Assembly: GCA_949297785.1 (NCBI GenBank)
Contig: CASFTW010000011.1
Location: 1 to 64,000, forward strand
Direction of reading: 5' to 3'
Origin: an uncultured Spirochaetales bacterium
GTDB taxonomy: Bacteria; Spirochaetota; Spirochaetia; Sphaerochaetales; Sphaerochaetaceae
Length of the DNA: 64,000 nt
Shown here: piece by piece, positions 1 to 6,772 of the stretch
Numbering within the stretch: position 1 is the first letter of the stretch
Layout: the number at the start of each line of letters is the position of its first letter
The notes under the pieces: generated by a model
The model's input: only the letters and a program-made list of their open reading frames with translations
What the model was told of the DNA's origin: nothing
Databases searched by the model: none
Program-made: the position numbers and the translations under genes

Positions 1-44
1 GGCACTAAGCGAACCAATTTTACTGCGTTTTAGGGCTCTATATG

Positions 45-65
45 GCGAATAAACGCTTTATTCGC
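45..65. other. Inverted repeat, possible terminator of an upstream gene
   Basis: A perfect 9-bp inverted repeat (GCGAATAAA / TTTATTCGC around a 3-nt loop) lies near the left edge. It could end a transcript from outside the window, but there is no clear T-run. No convincing gene is seen in positions 1-261. Confidence 0.35.
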
Positions 66-191
66 TTATTTCCATATCCACGGTGCAAAACAGGATTTAT
101 TTTTAAAATATTTTTTGAAGCTGATTCTTCATTCTTGAAGTCATACTGCAGGGGAGGTTTTTCTCTGGATATATTCACCAGATGAAAAGAA

Positions 192-232
192 AACAGGGTA
201 CTGAGGAAGATTTGGTCTCTCAGCACCCTGTT
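192..232 (-). terminator. Rho-independent terminator of the CMD/cupin gene
   Basis: The arms AACAGGGT-CTGAG and CTCAG-ACCCTGTT pair over about 13 bp with one A.C mismatch. On the minus strand the stem is followed by the T-rich run TTTTCTTTT. It lies about 30 bp past the stop of the minus-strand gene at 262-996. Confidence 0.8.
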
Positions 233-261
233 CTGTATGTGATATCGGGCAATGGAATATA

Positions 262-996
262 TTATCTCAGCTTGCCGTATTCTTCATCGCTTACAGCTTC
301 ACACCATTCGTTATGGGTGTTCTCTCCCGGAACTTCTATTGCGATATGACTGAACCAGCTGTCAGCAGCCGCTCCATGCCAGTGCTTCACCTCGCGCGGG
401 ATCGTGATGACATCTCCGGGATGAAGTTCGACAGCTTCCTTTCCTTCTTCCTGATACCATCCTCTTCCTGAGGTGCACAGGAGTATCTGACCGCCGCCTT
501 TATCAGAGTGGTGGATGTGCCAGTTGTTGCGGCATCCCGGCTCAAATGTGACATTTGCCATGAAGACTGTCTCCTTCGGATCGGTAAGCGGCTTGAGATA
601 TGACTGTCCTGTGAAATACTGAGCATATGCATCATTCGGTTCTCCGAGTCCGAACATTCCGCCGTCCTTTCCTTCATCATCTTTGTAGACTTCCAGTGCT
701 ACTCTGAATGCAGCCCATGCATTGGGCCACCCTGCGTAGAATGCGATGTGGGTGAGGATCTCTCCCATCTCTGCTTTCGTGACGCCGTTCTTCTTCGCTG
801 TCTGCATATGATACTGGAATGAGGAATCGATAAGACCTTTCGAAACAAGCACCGTCACTGTGAGTATCGATCTCATCTTGAGAGACAGCTTATCTTCTCT
901 CGCCCATACTTCACCGAAGAGGATGTCATCATTGAGATGTGCAAACTCATCGGCGAATCCTGTAAGGGCATCACGCCCTGCTGTCTGTTTTACCAT
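262..996 (-). CDS. Carboxymuconolactone decarboxylase-like / cupin fusion protein
   Basis: A 244-residue two-domain protein. Residues about 5-105 match the alpha-helical carboxymuconolactone decarboxylase (CMD/AhpD-like) fold. Residues about 125-235 form a cupin with the metal-site pattern HIHH...E and a later PREVKHWH, so the usual His ligands appear present. The family pairs CMD with a cupin in small redox or detoxification enzymes; the substrate is unknown. No Cys-x-x-Cys of AhpD peroxidases is visible, which argues against peroxidase activity. The start is set by GGAGG seven bases upstream. It is divergent from the LysR gene and has a good terminator. A sequence shared with the promoter region at 2010-2027 lies upstream, suggesting LysR control. 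Confidence 0.8.
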   Translation of the reverse strand: MVKQTAGRDALTGFADEFAHLNDDILFGEVWAREDKLSLKMRSILTVTVLVSKGLIDSSFQYHMQTAKKNGVTKAEMGEILTHIAFYAGWPNAWAAFRVALEVYKDDEGKDGGMFGLGEPNDAYAQYFTGQSYLKPLTDPKETVFMANVTFEPGCRNNWHIHHSDKGGGQILLCTSGRGWYQEEGKEAVELHPGDVITIPREVKHWHGAAADSWFSHIAIEVPGENTHNEWCEAVSDEEYGKLR

Positions 997-1046
997 ATAT
1001 TGCCTCCATGAATTTCAATCTGCGTATCTAATTTAAAACCGCATGT

Positions 1047-1064
1047 TTATTATGTCCAATGCTT
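1047..1064 (-). promoter_or_regulatory. Candidate LysR binding site upstream of the CMD/cupin gene
   Basis: Read on the minus strand this is AAGCATTGGACATAAT. It matches the plus-strand sequence at 2010-2025 at 14 of 16 positions (consensus AAGYATTGGACATWAT). The two copies precede the two genes that flank the LysR gene. Binding by that regulator is inferred. Confidence 0.5.
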
Positions 1065-1103
1065 CTTTTTCATGATTAAAAATGCTTTTAAGTAATTTAT
1101 ATC

Positions 1104-1109
1104 TATGAT
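1104..1109 (+). promoter_or_regulatory. -10 box (TATGAT) close to the LysR start
   Basis: TATGAT ends 12 bases before the ATG at 1122, and no Shine-Dalgarno sequence lies between. If used, the transcript would have a leader of only about six bases. No convincing -35 is visible. Confidence 0.35.
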
Positions 1110-1121
1110 AGACTGCTTTGT

Positions 1122-1988
1122 ATGGAACTCAGAGTACTAAGATATTTCCTCACGATTGCCGAGGAAGAGAACATAACAAGGGCGGCGGACATCCTCCATG
1201 TCACGCAGCCGACACTCTCAAGACAAATCATGCAGCTCGAAGATGAGCTGGGAACAAAGCTTTTCAAGCGGAGCAAATACTGCATAAAGCTCACAGAGGA
1301 CGGACTTTTTCTGAAGAGACGGGCAGAGGAGATTCTCTCCCTTGCAGAGAATACTGCTGCTGCTATCGGCAACAGGGACAAGGATATCGCAGGGGAGATC
1401 ACTATAGGCTGTACGGAGACGCACAGCATGGACGCGCTTGCATCAAAGATGGCTGAGTTCCGGAAACTTCATAAAGGGGTGAGCTATAACATCTACACGA
1501 CTAATGCTGATGGGGTCAGGGAGAACATCGAAAAAGGAGTGTTCGAACTCGGACTTGTAACCGAGCCTGTTGATACCTCCAGATTCGAGACTCTGTACCT
1601 TGAAGGAAAGGAAAAGTGGGGTGCACTTGTCAGAGAGGATGATCCTCTCTCTGCAAAGGAGTTTGTCTGTCCTGATGATGTGAAGAACAGGTCTCTTATT
1701 CTCCCGGTCAGATCGGAAGTGAGATACATTCTCGAAAGCTGGTTCGAGGCCTCATACCAGGATCTCGATATTGCTGCAAAGTATAACCTTGGCAGAAATG
1801 TGGCGGTCATGGTTCAGAATGGTCTTGGAACAGGCATATGCTTTGACCTCTTTGCGAACTATGAAGGGCTTCGCTTCATCCCTATGATTCCTCCTCTGAT
1901 GACTGGCAGCGCCATCTGCTGGAAGAAGAACCAGATGTTCTCAACTGTCACTAAAAGTTTCATAGACTTTCTTAAAAATGCTGACTGA
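1122..1988 (+). CDS. LysR-family transcriptional regulator
   Basis: 288 residues, the usual LysR length. Residues 1-60 are a canonical winged HTH (LRYFLTIAEEENITRAADIL, then TQPTLSRQI and LEDELGTKLF). Residues about 90-285 are the periplasmic-binding-like effector domain. It is divergent from the CMD/cupin gene and followed by the cyclophilin-like lipoprotein gene. A shared 16-bp element in both flanking promoters suggests it controls both. The start has no ribosome site and lies very near a -10 box, so translation may begin on a nearly leaderless mRNA. The effector cannot be told from sequence. Confidence 0.93.
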   Translation: MELRVLRYFLTIAEEENITRAADILHVTQPTLSRQIMQLEDELGTKLFKRSKYCIKLTEDGLFLKRRAEEILSLAENTAAAIGNRDKDIAGEITIGCTETHSMDALASKMAEFRKLHKGVSYNIYTTNADGVRENIEKGVFELGLVTEPVDTSRFETLYLEGKEKWGALVREDDPLSAKEFVCPDDVKNRSLILPVRSEVRYILESWFEASYQDLDIAAKYNLGRNVAVMVQNGLGTGICFDLFANYEGLRFIPMIPPLMTGSAICWKKNQMFSTVTKSFIDFLKNAD

Positions 1989-2009
1989 GCATTTTTAAAT
2001 ATGAAAAAC

Positions 2010-2027
2010 AAGTATTGGACATTATTG
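2010..2027 (+). promoter_or_regulatory. Candidate LysR binding site upstream of the cyclophilin-like gene
   Basis: AAGTATTGGACATTAT matches the element at 1047-1064 on the opposite strand at 14 of 16 positions. A further GTCC downstream gives a loose GGAC-N11-GTCC inverted pair, compatible with a LysR-type site. Confidence 0.5.
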
Positions 2028-2065
2028 CTTTGTCCGGCTAAATCTGAAAACTGAAGGGCGTGAAG

Positions 2066-2491
2066 ATGCGAAAAGCAATACTTGTAATGACCATATTCGC
2101 AGCCGTGCTCACATCATGCATGGCCGCAGGAGAAGATGAAATGGAAAGAATGATATATGTGAAAGGAAACAATGGTACAGTTGTTTTTGAGCTCAACGGT
2201 TCAAAGGCATCTGATGATCTGTGGGACCAGCTGCCGCTTGAAGCCGAAGTGAGCAATTTCAGCAATAATGAGAAGATTTTCTATCCGGAAAAAGGACTGG
2301 ACACATCAGATGCACCTCTTGCTGAAGGCGGTGAAGGTACACTGGCATACTACCGGCCATGGGGAAATGTTGTCATGTTTTACGGCAGTTTCTCACCAAA
2401 CGCTTCACTTTATTGTCTCGGCAGGGCTGTTGAAGGAGCGGAGCTGATCTCATCCTTATCAGGAGCGGTCACGATAGTTAGGGCAGAATAA
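2066..2491 (+). CDS. Cyclophilin-like domain lipoprotein
   Basis: 141 residues from the ATG at 2066, chosen over a GTG six bases earlier because GAAGGG lies seven bases upstream of the ATG. The N-terminus is a lipoprotein signal ending in L-T-S-C (Cys about 17). The rest resembles the small cyclophilin-like domain family: a beta-rich core with DLWDQLPLEAEVSNF, EKIFYP, a Y-R-PWGNVVMFYG strand and a C-terminal GRAVEGAELISSL segment. These proteins are cyclophilin-shaped but not proven prolyl isomerases. Homologues often sit beside LysR and CMD or flavodoxin genes, as here. A strong hairpin follows. Confidence 0.75.
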   Translation: MRKAILVMTIFAAVLTSCMAAGEDEMERMIYVKGNNGTVVFELNGSKASDDLWDQLPLEAEVSNFSNNEKIFYPEKGLDTSDAPLAEGGEGTLAYYRPWGNVVMFYGSFSPNASLYCLGRAVEGAELISSLSGAVTIVRAE

Positions 2492-2494
2492 TAC

Positions 2495-2529
2495 AGCAGC
2501 CGGCTGAACTTTTTTGCTGGCCGGCTGCT
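2495..2529. terminator. Terminator between convergent genes
   Basis: Perfect 10-bp arms AGCAGCCGGC / GCCGGCTGCT around a T-rich loop. It lies between the stop of the cyclophilin-like gene and the stop of the minus-strand XRE gene, so it could serve both. The T-runs outside the stem are short. Confidence 0.6.
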
Positions 2530-2534
2530 CTGTT

Positions 2535-2735
2535 TCACTCTTCCTCAATTGTGAAAACATCTTCAATAGTCGTGTTGAAGATTTTTGCGATCTTCCATGC
2601 AAGGGCGAGGGAAGGATTGTATTTTCCTTTTTCAAGAAATCCTATTGTTTCACGTCTTACACCCGCTTTCTTTGCAAGATCTTCCTGGCTCATATCATAA
2701 CGGGCTCTGTATTCCTTGATTCTTGTCTTAATCAT
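2535..2735 (-). CDS. Small XRE-family HTH regulator
   Basis: 66 residues, essentially one Cro/C1-type helix-turn-helix ([29 protein letters not shown], then [17 protein letters not shown]). This is the compact type that usually represses its own operon. Its start overlaps the end of the upstream membrane-protein gene by 8 bp, so the two are co-translated. XRE plus DUF3796-like membrane protein is a common pairing of unknown role. Confidence 0.9.
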   Translation of the reverse strand: MIKTRIKEYRARYDMSQEDLAKKAGVRRETIGFLEKGKYNPSLALAWKIAKIFNTTIEDVFTIEEE

Positions 2736-3090
2736 CTTCCTTCAATGCTCTGCCTGCGCTGAAATTATATATTGCGACAAGCACTGCGTTGCATGCAACC
2801 GCAGCAGTCCATCCGGCGGCAAGACCTCCCACAAGTGCATACGTAGAACCCTTTCCCATCAGGAATGAGATGAATGAGAAAATCGCCATTGTGATCATGC
2901 CGCAGCAGAAAGCTCTTGCCGCAGAGCGGCACATGTACGTATTCCACATCTCATCATCCCTGACGAAGAAATACTGGAAGTCAACAGCAAAGGCGAAGAA
3001 TGCGAGGAATGCTTTCTCCTCGGAGAACACACCGATGAATCCAAGCATGGCTATGAAGCCCGTAGCACCGAACAAATATTTCAGTTTCAT
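2728..3090 (-). CDS. DUF3796-like membrane protein
   Basis: 120 residues with about four hydrophobic segments (near 5-20, 25-40, 60-80 and 88-108) and the pattern FFVRDDEMW between segments two and three. The family is known only as a small membrane protein paired with an XRE regulator, as here. AGGAGG lies seven bases before the ATG. The function is unknown; sensing or immunity-like roles are speculative. Confidence 0.7.
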   Translation of the reverse strand: MKLKYLFGATGFIAMLGFIGVFSEEKAFLAFFAFAVDFQYFFVRDDEMWNTYMCRSAARAFCCGMITMAIFSFISFLMGKGSTYALVGGLAAGWTAAVACNAVLVAIYNFSAGRALKEDD

Positions 3091-3249
3091 TAGAAATACC
3101 TCCTAATAAGATATATTTTTCTATCTTTATGTGAGAAATATATAACATAAAATAAGAACAGTCAAGCCTGTTTTTCATTTTCTTTGAAACACATTTTCCA
3201 TGGTGTTAGAATGAAGGTTATACAGAATAACTGTTTCAGGGAGTTTAAG

Positions 3250-3741
3250 ATGCAGTACAGAATCGTCCACAGGAAGAATTTCTTCATCATCGGTTTCTCA
3301 AAGAGGATAACACTGCAGTTCCACGGTGAGAACCGTCAGCTCGATTCCCTCTATGCACTCATGACTGATGAGAACAGAAAGAAACTTATGTCTTTCAACG
3401 ACTGTGAACCGTATGGAATTGTAAGCGTGTCTGCAGATTTTTCAGACAGGACAAGGGAAGGAAGCAGTCTTACTCAGTATCTGGGAACTGCATCTTCGCG
3501 GCCTTCCGCCGACGGATTTGATGTTCTTTCCGTTCCTGAATCAGAGTGGGCTGTATTCACCTCATGCGGCAGCTTCCCGGAAGCACTGCAGAACACATGG
3601 GCTGAAATCTACGCCTCATGGCTTGCCTCCTCGGATTATGAGCTCACGGGCGGTCCCGAGATGCTCTGGAATGAAAGCGATGACACATCGCGCAGGGATT
3701 TCAAAAGTGAGATATGGATACCGGTGAAGAAAAAGACATGA
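3250..3741 (+). CDS. GyrI-like / AraC effector-binding domain protein
   Basis: 163 residues from the ATG at 3250, which has AGGGAG six bases upstream; an in-frame ATG at 3184 lacks a ribosome site. It is a stand-alone small-molecule-binding domain of the GyrI/Rob type: MQYRIVHRKNFFIIGFSKRI at the start, Y-G-I-VSVSADFSD in the middle, the characteristic V-P-ESEWAVFTSCGSFPEAL, then WAEIYASWL and EIWIPV at the end. No DNA-binding domain is attached. It may bind hydrophobic cations or a metabolite. Its stop overlaps the start of the esterase gene (ATGA). Confidence 0.75.
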   Translation: MQYRIVHRKNFFIIGFSKRITLQFHGENRQLDSLYALMTDENRKKLMSFNDCEPYGIVSVSADFSDRTREGSSLTQYLGTASSRPSADGFDVLSVPESEWAVFTSCGSFPEALQNTWAEIYASWLASSDYELTGGPEMLWNESDDTSRRDFKSEIWIPVKKKT

Positions 3742-4418
3742 ATGCGGAATTTTCAATCAATGGAAAAAAGGTGACAGTTTTCAAGGCAGACAGTCCCCGT
3801 GCTTCTGCCGTGTATCTGAATTCATATGATGATGAGGAAGGAGAGAAGGTGTGGCAGGATTTGAAAAACAGCAGAGTGGATGTGAATCTCATTGTCATCT
3901 CATCTCTTGACTGGAACAATGACATGAGTCCGTATGCCGCTCCTTCCGTCTTCCGCCATGCTCCTGCTTTCTCAGGCGGTGCGGATAAGTATCTTGATCT
4001 GCTTACGGAAAAGATCATTCCTGCCGCAGAAGAAATTACCGGATCTGTAAAGTGGCGGGGTATCGCCGGTTACTCTCTTGCGGGGCTTTTTGCTTTGTAT
4101 TCGCTTTTCAGAACTGATGCATTCTCCCGCTGTGCAAGTGTTTCCGGCTCGCTGTGGTATCCCGGCTTCTCATCATTTGCCGCACAGCATGAAATGATGG
4201 TAAGTCCTCAGTGCATCTATTTCTCGCTCGGTGACAGGGAGTGCAGGACGCGCAATCCTGTCCTTGGCACAGTGCAGAGCGAAACGGAGAATATAGCGGC
4301 ACTGGTGGAAAGGCGGGGCATACCGGCTGTTTTCCGCCTCAATGAGGGAGGCCATCATGACAACCCTGCACTGAGGACGGCAGACGGAATAAGCTGGATC
4401 AATTCATTCCGTCCCTGA
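3738..4418 (+). CDS. Alpha/beta hydrolase, esterase-D-like
   Basis: 226 residues from the ATG at 3738, which overlaps the preceding stop as ATGA. It has an alpha/beta-hydrolase layout: nucleophile elbow G-Y-S-L-A-G (Ser113), a following SGSLWYPGF segment typical of esterase-D/Fes-type proteins, an acid region around SLGDRE, and a catalytic His in EGGHHDN (about His206). No signal peptide, so cytoplasmic. The substrate is unknown. The 3' end overlaps the convergent phosphoesterase gene by about 20 bp. Confidence 0.7.
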   Translation: MNAEFSINGKKVTVFKADSPRASAVYLNSYDDEEGEKVWQDLKNSRVDVNLIVISSLDWNNDMSPYAAPSVFRHAPAFSGGADKYLDLLTEKIIPAAEEITGSVKWRGIAGYSLAGLFALYSLFRTDAFSRCASVSGSLWYPGFSSFAAQHEMMVSPQCIYFSLGDRECRTRNPVLGTVQSETENIAALVERRGIPAVFRLNEGGHHDNPALRTADGISWINSFRP

Positions 4419-5373
4419 GGGCGAAGCTTTCACTCTTTTCTTCAGTTATCTTTCCCCGTTCGATCTTCCATGTATCCATGATGAGCTGTGAAGCACTGCT
4501 GTCTATGGTGCATGTGTAGAAGTAGCCGGGAGTGTACCAGCTTTTTATGAGCTCGCGTGAATGTAGTGCTGCGGCATTGAATTCGCTGACATATGTGCTG
4601 TGATTGCTTCTTATGTTTCCTGTGTGGAAATGTCCGTTGAAAAGCACGCTCACTCCGTATTTTGTCATCATCCTGTATATCTCATTCCTCTCTGCTATGT
4701 CGGCAGTGCCGAAGAAGAGGAGGGATGAGTCGAAAGTGCCGCCTGAATAGGTGTTTACGTGAGTGATCATGATCTTGTACCGTGAGCTGTCACATGCAAA
4801 AGCTTCTTCCAGCCATGACAGCTGCTGCCGTCCGTATATACGTTTGGTGGAATCCGTCACATATATTGAAAGATCTCCGTATGTATAGCAGCCGACCGTT
4901 CCGAAAAGGCCGTAGCTTTCATACAGTGCATTCCATTCACTTCTCTCGTGGAAGCTCTGCAGTTCATGGTTTCCCAGTGCCGACAGGTATGTGATTCCGT
5001 TATCCTCAAAGAACTTCAGGAATTCATGGAGTTCAGGTGCGTTTATGTCTCCTGCATCCTCTATGTCGCCGAGACTAATTACGAAATCGTAATCATCTAT
5101 GTTATCCAGAAGGAAGTCTTCAAGATATGGCGTGTTGTCTTCTGCCCAGCTGTCCTCGTCCTTACGGTTGAGGTGGGCATCGGAGAAAAGCAGGAATGTT
5201 ATTTCATCATCGCCCTGACGTGTGCTGCCCAGCATCTTTCTGTCAAGGAACGGATTGCTGTCATACCCGTCCATTATGTCCGTCATGATATCAAGGCGGC
5301 AGGATGACAGAGTCATGAGGAGTGCAGAGAGCATTAAAAAAGGAATCAGGAATTTACTTGTTCTTCTGTTCAT
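4399..5373 (-). CDS. Calcineurin-like metallophosphoesterase lipoprotein
   Basis: 324 residues with a lipoprotein signal (LMTLSSC, Cys about 25). All five metallophosphoesterase metal motifs are visible in order: FSDAHLN, GDIED, GNHE, THVNTY and NGHFHTG. It is probably anchored facing the periplasm. The substrate (phosphodiester, nucleotide or phospholipid head group) cannot be assigned. Its start overlaps the stop of the upstream gene at 5370 by 4 bp, so the two are translationally coupled. Confidence 0.85.
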   Translation of the reverse strand: MNRRTSKFLIPFLMLSALLMTLSSCRLDIMTDIMDGYDSNPFLDRKMLGSTRQGDDEITFLLFSDAHLNRKDEDSWAEDNTPYLEDFLLDNIDDYDFVISLGDIEDAGDINAPELHEFLKFFEDNGITYLSALGNHELQSFHERSEWNALYESYGLFGTVGCYTYGDLSIYVTDSTKRIYGRQQLSWLEEAFACDSSRYKIMITHVNTYSGGTFDSSLLFFGTADIAERNEIYRMMTKYGVSVLFNGHFHTGNIRSNHSTYVSEFNAAALHSRELIKSWYTPGYFYTCTIDSSASQLIMDTWKIERGKITEEKSESFALRDGMN

Positions 5374-6032
5374 GTGTTCCCCCTGAAGATGAAGCCGGCC
5401 TTTCCGCCGTAGGCAGAAATGAGTATGTACGGCTGCATGAAAAGCTCTGCAATTTCAACATAGGCTGAAGTGTAGAAAGAAAGATGTTCATCGAAATCGT
5501 ATTCAAGTCTTGTTCCGATGACAGGAGTTGCTTTCCAGCTTCTCTCCTCATCTGCATATGTCGTGAGGAATATGTCCGATGAGAAGCCTCCTGCATTAAA
5601 ACCGAGCATGACTTCTCCCATGGGGGAAAGGGAGAATGCCGGCTTTGCAGAATAAAGCGACCATGCATAGCCCAGCTGCGCCCCTATGCCATAGCGGAAA
5701 TGCCCCCAACTCCATCTCAGATCCTGGGTGAAAAGATAGGAGAGGGTGGAAAATCCTCCATTGTCAGGGATCAGTTGGAGCGATGAGTTCAGATGATGCG
5801 TGAGGGGCTTTCCCTGAGTGAATCCCACATCAAGCACAAAATCGAATATCTGGCCGTCGTCAGTCTGGAAATACAGACTCGCCGGACCTATTCCGGTTCT
5901 TGTTGAGAAGAATACCGGGCTGTCCGCAATCGAGCTGTTCCTGTGTCCCAGTGCCGTTTCAAAAGACACAGGAAGGGAATAAAGAGGAATGCATAATGCA
6001 ATGATGACTGAAACAAGAATTGTTCTTCTCAT
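5370..6032 (-). CDS. Exported protein, possibly outer-membrane beta-barrel; family unknown
   Basis: 220 residues with a signal peptide (MRRTILVSVIIALCIPLYS). The mature part alternates short hydrophobic and polar stretches rich in Tyr, Phe, Ser and Gly (for example LYFQTDDGQIFDFVLDVGF and LRWSWGHFRYGIGAQLGYAW) and ends in an aromatic-rich strand. This suits a small outer-membrane barrel, but I do not recognise the family. It is coupled by a 4-bp overlap to the metallophosphoesterase lipoprotein, so the two may act together at the envelope. Confidence 0.6.
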   Translation of the reverse strand: MRRTILVSVIIALCIPLYSLPVSFETALGHRNSSIADSPVFFSTRTGIGPASLYFQTDDGQIFDFVLDVGFTQGKPLTHHLNSSLQLIPDNGGFSTLSYLFTQDLRWSWGHFRYGIGAQLGYAWSLYSAKPAFSLSPMGEVMLGFNAGGFSSDIFLTTYADEERSWKATPVIGTRLEYDFDEHLSFYTSAYVEIAELFMQPYILISAYGGKAGFIFRGNT

Positions 6033-6093
6033 GCTTCAATTCTAATGCATCATAGATTTCAAATGTGGAAAAATCATGAAATTGCCGTCATGA

Positions 6094-6128
6094 ATGAAAA
6101 TTTCAGCACAGATAAAGACCTGTGCTGA
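6094..6128 (-). terminator. Rho-independent terminator of the GH65 operon
   Basis: Perfect 9-bp arms TCAGCACAG / CTGTGCTGA. On the minus strand the stem is followed by AATTTTCAT. It lies just past the stop of the beta-phosphoglucomutase gene, the last gene of the operon. Confidence 0.7.
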
Positions 6129-6136
6129 TGAGTTTT

Positions 6137-6772
6137 TCAGAGTATTCCAAGAAGATCTGAAAGCTTTTCAATATGGTATGTCGCGCCCTCAAGGCGGGAA
6201 GCATCTCCGATTCCGGCGCTGTCGAAACCGCCTTTCCCCGCAGCTTCTATGCCGGCAGCGGCATCTTCCACTACAAGGCAGAGGGATGGCTTTCTACCCA
6301 GTGCCGCAGCTGCCTTGAGAAAGACTTCAGGATCCGGCTTTGATGCACTGATGTCGTTGCCGTCGACTATCACATCGAAAAAATCAAGAAGATCTATGCG
6401 GGAGAGAATGAACTTCGTGTTGCGGCTGGAAGAGCCGATTGCAAGAGGGTATTTCTCCTTGAGTGCCTTAAGCGTTGAAAGCACATCATCGCTCACATCC
6501 GCAGGACTCATCCTTTCAAGAAGACGGCGGTATGTGTCATTCTTCTTCTGTGCCATCGCCTGCTTTTCCTCATCGCTGTATTGCCTTTCGCCGAGGGCCA
6601 GTATGAGGTTCAGGCTTTCAATGCGGGAGACACCGCGCAACCTGTTGTTGTACTGCCGGTCGAAGGGAAGGGCGAGTGAATCCGCAAGCTCTTTCCACGC
6701 AAGGTAGTGATATTCATCCGTCGTGCAGATAACGCCGTCAAGATCGAAAATCACAGCATCATATTTCCTCAT
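6137..6772 (-). CDS. pgmB: Beta-phosphoglucomutase
   Basis: 211 residues from the ATG at 6772, which overlaps the GH65 stop as ATGA and has AAGGAGG nine bases upstream. It is a HAD-superfamily phosphomutase: nucleophile motif DAVIFDLDGVICTTDEYHY (catalytic Asp pair in DLD), cap-domain LRGVSRIESL, GSSSRN, and KPDPEVF then VVEDAAAGIEAA near the end. It converts beta-glucose-1-phosphate to glucose-6-phosphate in the cytoplasm. It directly follows a GH65 inverting phosphorylase, which releases beta-glucose-1-phosphate, so the two make one pathway. A paralogue lies at 48926-49579. Confidence 0.92.
   Translation of the reverse strand: MRKYDAVIFDLDGVICTTDEYHYLAWKELADSLALPFDRQYNNRLRGVSRIESLNLILALGERQYSDEEKQAMAQKKNDTYRRLLERMSPADVSDDVLSTLKALKEKYPLAIGSSSRNTKFILSRIDLLDFFDVIVDGNDISASKPDPEVFLKAAAALGRKPSLCLVVEDAAAGIEAAGKGGFDSAGIGDASRLEGATYHIEKLSDLLGIL

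Noticed and set aside
38-226. A 62-codon minus-strand frame at the left edge
   Set aside because: It has no ribosome site or recognisable sequence and overlaps the terminator of the next gene.
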